A stretch of 64,000 bases of DNA from Chinchilla lanigera (Eukaryota > Chordata > Mammalia > Rodentia > Chinchillidae): positions 22,527,479 to 22,591,478 of the forward strand of contig NW_004955425.1 of assembly GCF_000276665.1 (NCBI RefSeq), given 5' to 3'. The notes below the pieces were generated by a model, which was not told the origin of the DNA, ran no database searches, and saw only the letters and a program-made list of their open reading frames with translations. A program made the translations under genes and the position numbers. Shown one piece after another: positions 59,672 through 64,000 of the stretch. Position 1 is the first letter of the stretch. Each line of letters begins with the position of its first letter.

Positions 59672-60659
59672 GTGTTAGTAAAGATGCAAAGTGGGACCCA
59701 CAGATATTGCTGGTGAAAATATAAAATGGTACAGAGAGAGAAATTAAACAAAACTGAACTTGGGTCTTGCCGCAGTTTAGTCTCAGTTTTTCCCTGAGAG
59801 GAGATAAGATATTACTCACTTCCCAAATCTCGTTAAGATGCATTAAGTATCCAAAAAGAAGTATGATTGAAAACAAAGACAAAAAACCAGTATGGACAGA
59901 CGCACACAGTGTAGAAAATTTTCCCAGAAAACAGACTATGAAAATTCAAGTACACTTTGGAAAACTGAAAGACACGACTGAAATTAAGAACTCAATGCAT
60001 GAATCTAACTGCACATCATTTAACACATAAGACACAACTAATGAAATGGAAGACAGTTGTACAGAAAACATTCAACCTGAAACCTGGTGAGAAAAAGAAT
60101 GGAAAATATATAAAAGGCAGACAGGAGAGTGAAAAACTCTAACTTACATGAACTTAAGCAATCTGGAATAAATAATGTTAAGCATTTTCCAAACTGCTCA
60201 AAAAACATCAATCGATAAGTTAAAGAAGCTCTACGAATTCCAAATAGAATGAATACAAAGAAAATTATTTAAAATTGTTAAAAGAGCCTATGCTAAAAGA
60301 CATTTTTAAACAGCATTATGAAGCTTACTGATGACTTCTCAACTGATATGATGAAAGCTAAAAGACAATGGAAAGGCATCTTCAAAGAGCTGTAAGAAAT
60401 TAACTGCCAGCACTGCCCTCTGCTGCCAACATGGGAAGGGCCTTGGACTTCGGAAGCCTCGGGGAGCTGCCTGGGTGCCTGGGTGCTCTGGCTCTGTGCT
60501 GGATGCCATGTCAGGAATAAACCTGAATCCCCAGAATCCTAGGGAGATTTAAAAATGATAAAAAAAGAAGGAAAATGCAATCTCAGCCAAATAACTGACC
60601 CAGAAGAAGTCCAGGAATTATCAACATGGAAGAACACGAAGTCACACACTTGAAATCTC

Positions 60660-61579
60660 TGAAATGATAGCAATAGAAGTAAAGAACCAACTACATCAGG
60701 CTATACAGGAATTCAGATCAGAATAATTTCTCAAGTAAAAAAAGAAATGAGAACCATAATAAAAGAATTGCTCCACATATCAAAAGAAGACACAGATGAA
60801 AATATAGGGGAGCAAAGAAAAATGATGGAAACCTTGAATGAACAGTATAAGAAAGAAAGAGAATGCATGAAACAGAGTCAAAGAGATACTCAGGACATTA
60901 AAAATTCCATTAAAAGCTGGAAGAAACGCTTGAATGAAATGCAAGATAGACTCTCAGACCTCAAAGACAGCATTGTAGCAAGTGATCGTGAAAGAAAAGA
61001 CCTCTTAACAATAACAAAGACACAGCAAATAACAATTCAACAGCTGCAAGATGAGACAAAGAAAAACAATATAAGGCTGCTAGGTGTCAACAAAAGAGCA
61101 GGAGGCAACATGAATGACATAAGAAGACTATTTGCTCCAGTAAGAGCAGAAAATTTCCCAAGCATGGGTCTATAACCTCATATACACATAACTGAGGCAC
61201 ACAGAATCCCAATTAGCCATAACCAAAATAAATCTACACCCAGACACATAATAATCAAGATCGCAGGAATTAGCAAAAGAACAGGATATTAAGAGCTGCT
61301 AGAGAAAAGAAACAGATCACCTATGAAGGAAAGCCCATCAGAATCACGGCAGACTTCTCAACACAGAACATCAAGTCCCGAAGAGCCTGGAGTGATGTAC
61401 TTCAGGTCCTGAAAGAAAACAACTTCCAACCCAGATTGCTGTACCCTGCAAAGCTATCTTTCAAAATTCATGGAGACACACGACACTTCCATGACCAAGA
61501 TAAACTGAAGAAATTCATCAGTGCCAAACCAATCCTACAAACAGTACTGAAAAATACTCTACAAAGAGATGAAAATTAA
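60660..61579 (+). pseudogene. L1 ORF1 pseudogene
   Basis: ORF1p is the RNA-binding chaperone of L1. The open part 60747-61175 encodes a charged coiled coil (about residues 15-105) and the start of the RRM-like domain (NNIRLLGV). A TAA at 61173-61175 cuts the frame. The same frame continues after it (EAHRIPISHNQNKSTPRH) to about 61284, where a one-base shift moves to the frame that ends at TAA 61577. That last part carries the C-terminal domain (RRAWSDVLQVLKENNFQPRL, LLYPAKLSFKIHG). So there is at least one stop and one frameshift; the region before 60747 is also broken. Confidence 0.85.
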
Positions 61580-61670
61580 CACACTCTAAAGACCAACAAC
61601 AGAAAAGAACTACCAAGCAAAGTAAGCAGTTAAACAGAGGGGGAAGGAAGAGAACAGTGGGAAAAATAAC

Positions 61671-64000
61671 ATGACAAGGATTATAAGTCAATACATACCA
61701 GTAATAACCATTAATGTAAATGGCCTTAATTCATTAATTGAAAGAACAGACTGACAGAGTAGATCAAGAAACAAAATCCAACAATATCCTGCATACAAGA
61801 AACACATTTAACTCAAAAGGAAATGCATAGACTGAAAGTCAAAGGATGGAAAACAATACTCCATGTGACAGGAACCCAGAAAAACGCAGGAGTACCTACT
61901 CAGTTTGCAGACAAGGTGAACTTCAAACCAAAATGCTCAAAAGAGATACAGAAAGTCACTATATTCTTGTTAAGGGAAAACTGCAAGAGGAAGAGATAAC
62001 AATCATAAACGTGTATGCACCAAATGCACGACCACCCAATTATATAAGGCAAATATTAACAGACATGAAAAATCAAGTAAGTAATAACACTACTGTAACA
62101 GGATTTTAACACCCAATTCTCACAAAGACATAGATCAATTGGACAAAAAAATCAGCAAAAAAATAACAGAACTAAAACAAACGTGTGAACAAATGGACTT
62201 AGTAGACCTTTACAGAGTGTTCCACCTAACACTACAATACACATTCTTCTCAGCTGCACATGGGACATTCTCTAAAGCAGACCACATGCTAGCACATAGA
62301 ACATGCTCAAGTAAATGCCAGGGAACTGAAATTATCCCATGTGTATTATTGGACCATAGTGCAATGAAACTGGAAATAAATGATGAAAGAAACTGCAAAA
62401 GCTCCATAAACACATGGAAATTAAATAACACCCTCCTGAACAACCAATGGGTCACAGAAGAAATTAAAGGAGAAATTAAACGCTATTTACAATCAAACGA
62501 AAATGCCAATACAAACTACCAGAACCTGTGGGACGCAATGAGAGCAGTCCTCAGAAGGAAATTCATAGCAGTGGATTCCCAAATCAGGAAAACACAACAA
62601 ACACAAATAAACAACCTTATGTTACATATCAAACTTCTAGAAAATGAAGGGCAAGTTAATCCCAAAGCCCAGAAAAGGGAGGAATTTATAAAGATCAGGG
62701 TAGAAATTAACGCAATTGAAACTAAGAAACAAACACAAAGAATTAATGAATGAAGGGGCTGGGGATTTAGGTCAGTGGCACAGCACCTGCCTGGCAGGCA
62801 CAAGGTCATGAGTTCAATTCCCAGTACTGGAAAAAAAACAAAAACAAAAACAAAACAACAAAAAAAGGAATTAATGAATCGAAGAGTTGGTTCTTTGAAA
62901 AACTAAATAAAATTGATAAATGCATAGCCAATCTTATCAAAAAAAGGGAAGGAAAACCTCAAATCCATGCAATATGGAATGAAAGGGGTGATATCACTAC
63001 AGATCCTGTAGAAATACAGAAGATCATCAATACCTACTTTGAAAAACTTCACTCTCATTGGATGGAAAACAAAAGAAATGAACAGATTTTAGATACACAT
63101 GAATTACTGAACCTGAACCAAGAAGATATAAAAATCTTGAATAACCCAGTATCAGCCAAGGAAATTGAAAATGTAATAAAAACATACAAACAAAAAAAAA
63201 AAAAGCCCAGGTTCTGGGATTCAGAGCTGAATTCTACAAGAAATTTATAAGATTTAATACCAATTCTTCTCAAACTCTTTAAAGAAACAGAAAAGGAAGC
63301 AATTCTCCCAAACTCATTCCTAGAAGAAAGTATTACCCTGACACCAAAACAAAAAAAAACAACTAACCCAAAAAAAGAGAAATATAGGTCAATCTCCCTA
63401 ATGAACATAGATGCAAAAATTCTCAATAACATATTAGCTAATAGAATGCAGCCAATCACCAAGAAGGTAATACACCACGACCAAGTGGGATTCATTCCAG
63501 GAATGCAGGGATGGTTCAATATATGCAAATCAATCAATATAATATACCGTATCAACAGAGCTAAACACAAGAATCGAATTATCATCTCAATAGATGCAGA
63601 AAAGCTTTTGATTAAGTTACTTATTCATGATGAAAACCCTGCAGAAAGTTGGCACAGATGGACTTTACCTCAATCTGATAAAAACCATCTATAACAAATC
63701 AACACCCAACATCATACTAAATGGACAAAACCCGAAAGCTTTCACTTTAAAATCAGGAAAAAGACAAGGATATTCAGTCACCACTCCTATTCAACATAGT
63801 TCTGGAGACAATTAGCTAGAGCAATTAGACAAGAGAAAGAAATGAAATAAAGATAGAAAAGGAAGAAGTGAAATTATCTTTATTCACAGAGGACATGATA
63901 CTCTACATAGAACACCCCAAAAACTCCACCAAAAAACTCCTAGAATTAATCAGCAAATTCAGTAGCATAGCTAGATACAAAGTCAACACTCAAAAATCAA
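61671..64000 (+). pseudogene. L1 ORF2 pseudogene (endonuclease and reverse transcriptase), 3' end outside
   Basis: ORF2p supplies the endonuclease and reverse transcriptase of L1. It opens at ATG 61671 with the endonuclease start (ITINVNGLN) but meets a TGA at about 61752. A later frame has ITIINVYAPN (61846-62109), an endonuclease motif. The frame 62139-62753 carries FSAAHGTFSKADHMLAHRT, LLDHSAMKLEI and the region before the reverse transcriptase. An ID SINE (62752-62867) interrupts it. After it come [15 protein letters not shown] and IIISIDAEK. At 63883-63894 the catalytic box reads FTED where FADD is usual, so one catalytic Asp is lost. Several stops follow. Confidence 0.88.
62752..62867 (+). 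repeat. ID-type SINE inside L1 ORF2
   Basis: A complete ID body (GGGGCTGGGGATTTAGGTCA) with a long A-rich tail of CAAAA units. It is flanked by a 12-bp target-site duplication, GAATTAATGAAT, at 62740-62751 and 62868-62879. The L1 reading frame resumes directly after the second copy. Confidence 0.96.

Larger units (their letters stand above)
57890..60415 (+). mobile_element. Old L1 remains (ORF2 and 3' parts, then an ORF1-like part)
   Basis: Around 57940-58150 the reading frames recall the L1 reverse transcriptase region, with 'catctcaacagacacagaa' and 'accaataaaaggtatctaca'. From 58.4 to 59.56 kb follow the end of ORF2 and 3' region ('cactactgcacacctactag'). From about 59.9 to 60.4 kb an ORF1-like end ('gatgacttctcaactgatat', 'aagacaatggaaaggcatct') suggests a second old L1 or HAL1 copy. 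All frames are broken. B1 and ID SINEs have inserted into it. Confidence 0.68.
51228..64000 (-). other. SCAMP1: SCAMP1 intron, continues beyond the window
   Basis: Nothing like the preceding SCAMP1 exon (ending in the E-peptide) was found here. The region is AT-rich and dominated by LINE sequence: an L1 3' end in reverse near 52 kb, an old L1 from about 57.9 to 60.4 kb and a less old L1 from about 60.5 kb to the end. SINEs and a 174-bp direct repeat near 56.4 kb complete it. Confidence 0.75.
60530..64000 (+). mobile_element. Decayed L1 LINE, truncated by the window edge
   Basis: From about 60.5 kb the sequence carries an L1 in order: ORF1 coiled coil, ORF1 C-terminal domain, inter-ORF spacer, ORF2 endonuclease and reverse transcriptase. 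A GC-rich block at 60410-60525 may be part of its 5' UTR. Both ORFs contain stops and frameshifts, so this copy cannot move. It is nevertheless much closer to an intact L1 than the fragment before it. It lies in reverse orientation to SCAMP1, inside the intron. Confidence 0.9.

Noticed and set aside
51228..64000. Search for the preceding SCAMP1 exon encoding the E-peptide
   Set aside because: I looked on the minus strand for the codons of CWYRPLYGAFR and the preceding helix and found none. I conclude it lies beyond the window, though an eye search can miss a short exon.
1..64000. CRISPR arrays, phage, plasmid or prokaryotic operon features
   Set aside because: No regularly spaced repeats, operon-like gene strings or ribosome binding sites are present. 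The spliced vertebrate exons and rodent SINEs show this is nuclear mammalian DNA.

Overview
The window is nuclear DNA from a placental mammal, most likely a rodent outside the mouse/rat group. Three things point there. Two genes can be placed by their protein-coding exons, with intact GT-AG splice sites. The non-coding DNA is full of tRNA-derived ID-type SINEs and of 7SL-derived B1 and B1+ID composite SINEs, which are rodent families. Older mammalian repeats (MIR, L2, MaLR LTRs, Tigger and hAT DNA transposons, L1M) fill the rest. I cannot name the species; the ID and composite SINE types would suit a squirrel-like or beaver-like lineage, but that is only a guess.

Layout. Positions 1-10105 are upstream or intronic sequence of LHFPL2. 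A CpG-rich block (about 9790-10740) surrounds the first coding exon of LHFPL2 (+ strand, start codon 10271, donor 10701). A 14.7-kb intron follows, and the second and last coding exon lies at 25415-25671. Together the two exons encode an uninterrupted 228-residue four-helix membrane protein. Its 3' UTR probably runs to about 28-29.2 kb. A short intergenic stretch of about 5 kb follows. Then SCAMP1 begins on the opposite strand: a long AT-rich 3' UTR (about 34.4-37.5 kb) and the last three coding exons, at 37500-37664, 48226-48343 and 51126-51227. These encode the C-terminal 128 or so residues, with the last two transmembrane helices and the cytosolic tail. Positions 51228-64000 are the next SCAMP1 intron; the preceding exon is not seen and should lie beyond the window.

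The two genes converge tail to tail. This matches the LHFPL2-SCAMP1 order known in other mammals (human 5q14.1). The proteins are not known to act together: LHFPL2 is a plasma-membrane tetraspan-like protein, and SCAMP1 is a carrier-membrane protein of post-Golgi recycling.

The mobile-element record is rich. It includes a decayed L1 (about 60.5 kb to the window end) cut by an ID SINE with a 12-bp target duplication, several solo MaLR LTRs, two TA-flanked Tigger-like elements and two copies of a small hAT MITE. There is also an ID SINE whose tail is G instead of A, an unnamed repeat present twice near 45 kb, and a 174-bp direct repeat that keeps a 143-codon frame open. I found no RNA genes, CRISPR arrays, prokaryotic systems or new multi-gene system. 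Non-coding boundaries are approximate, because no alignment could be run.
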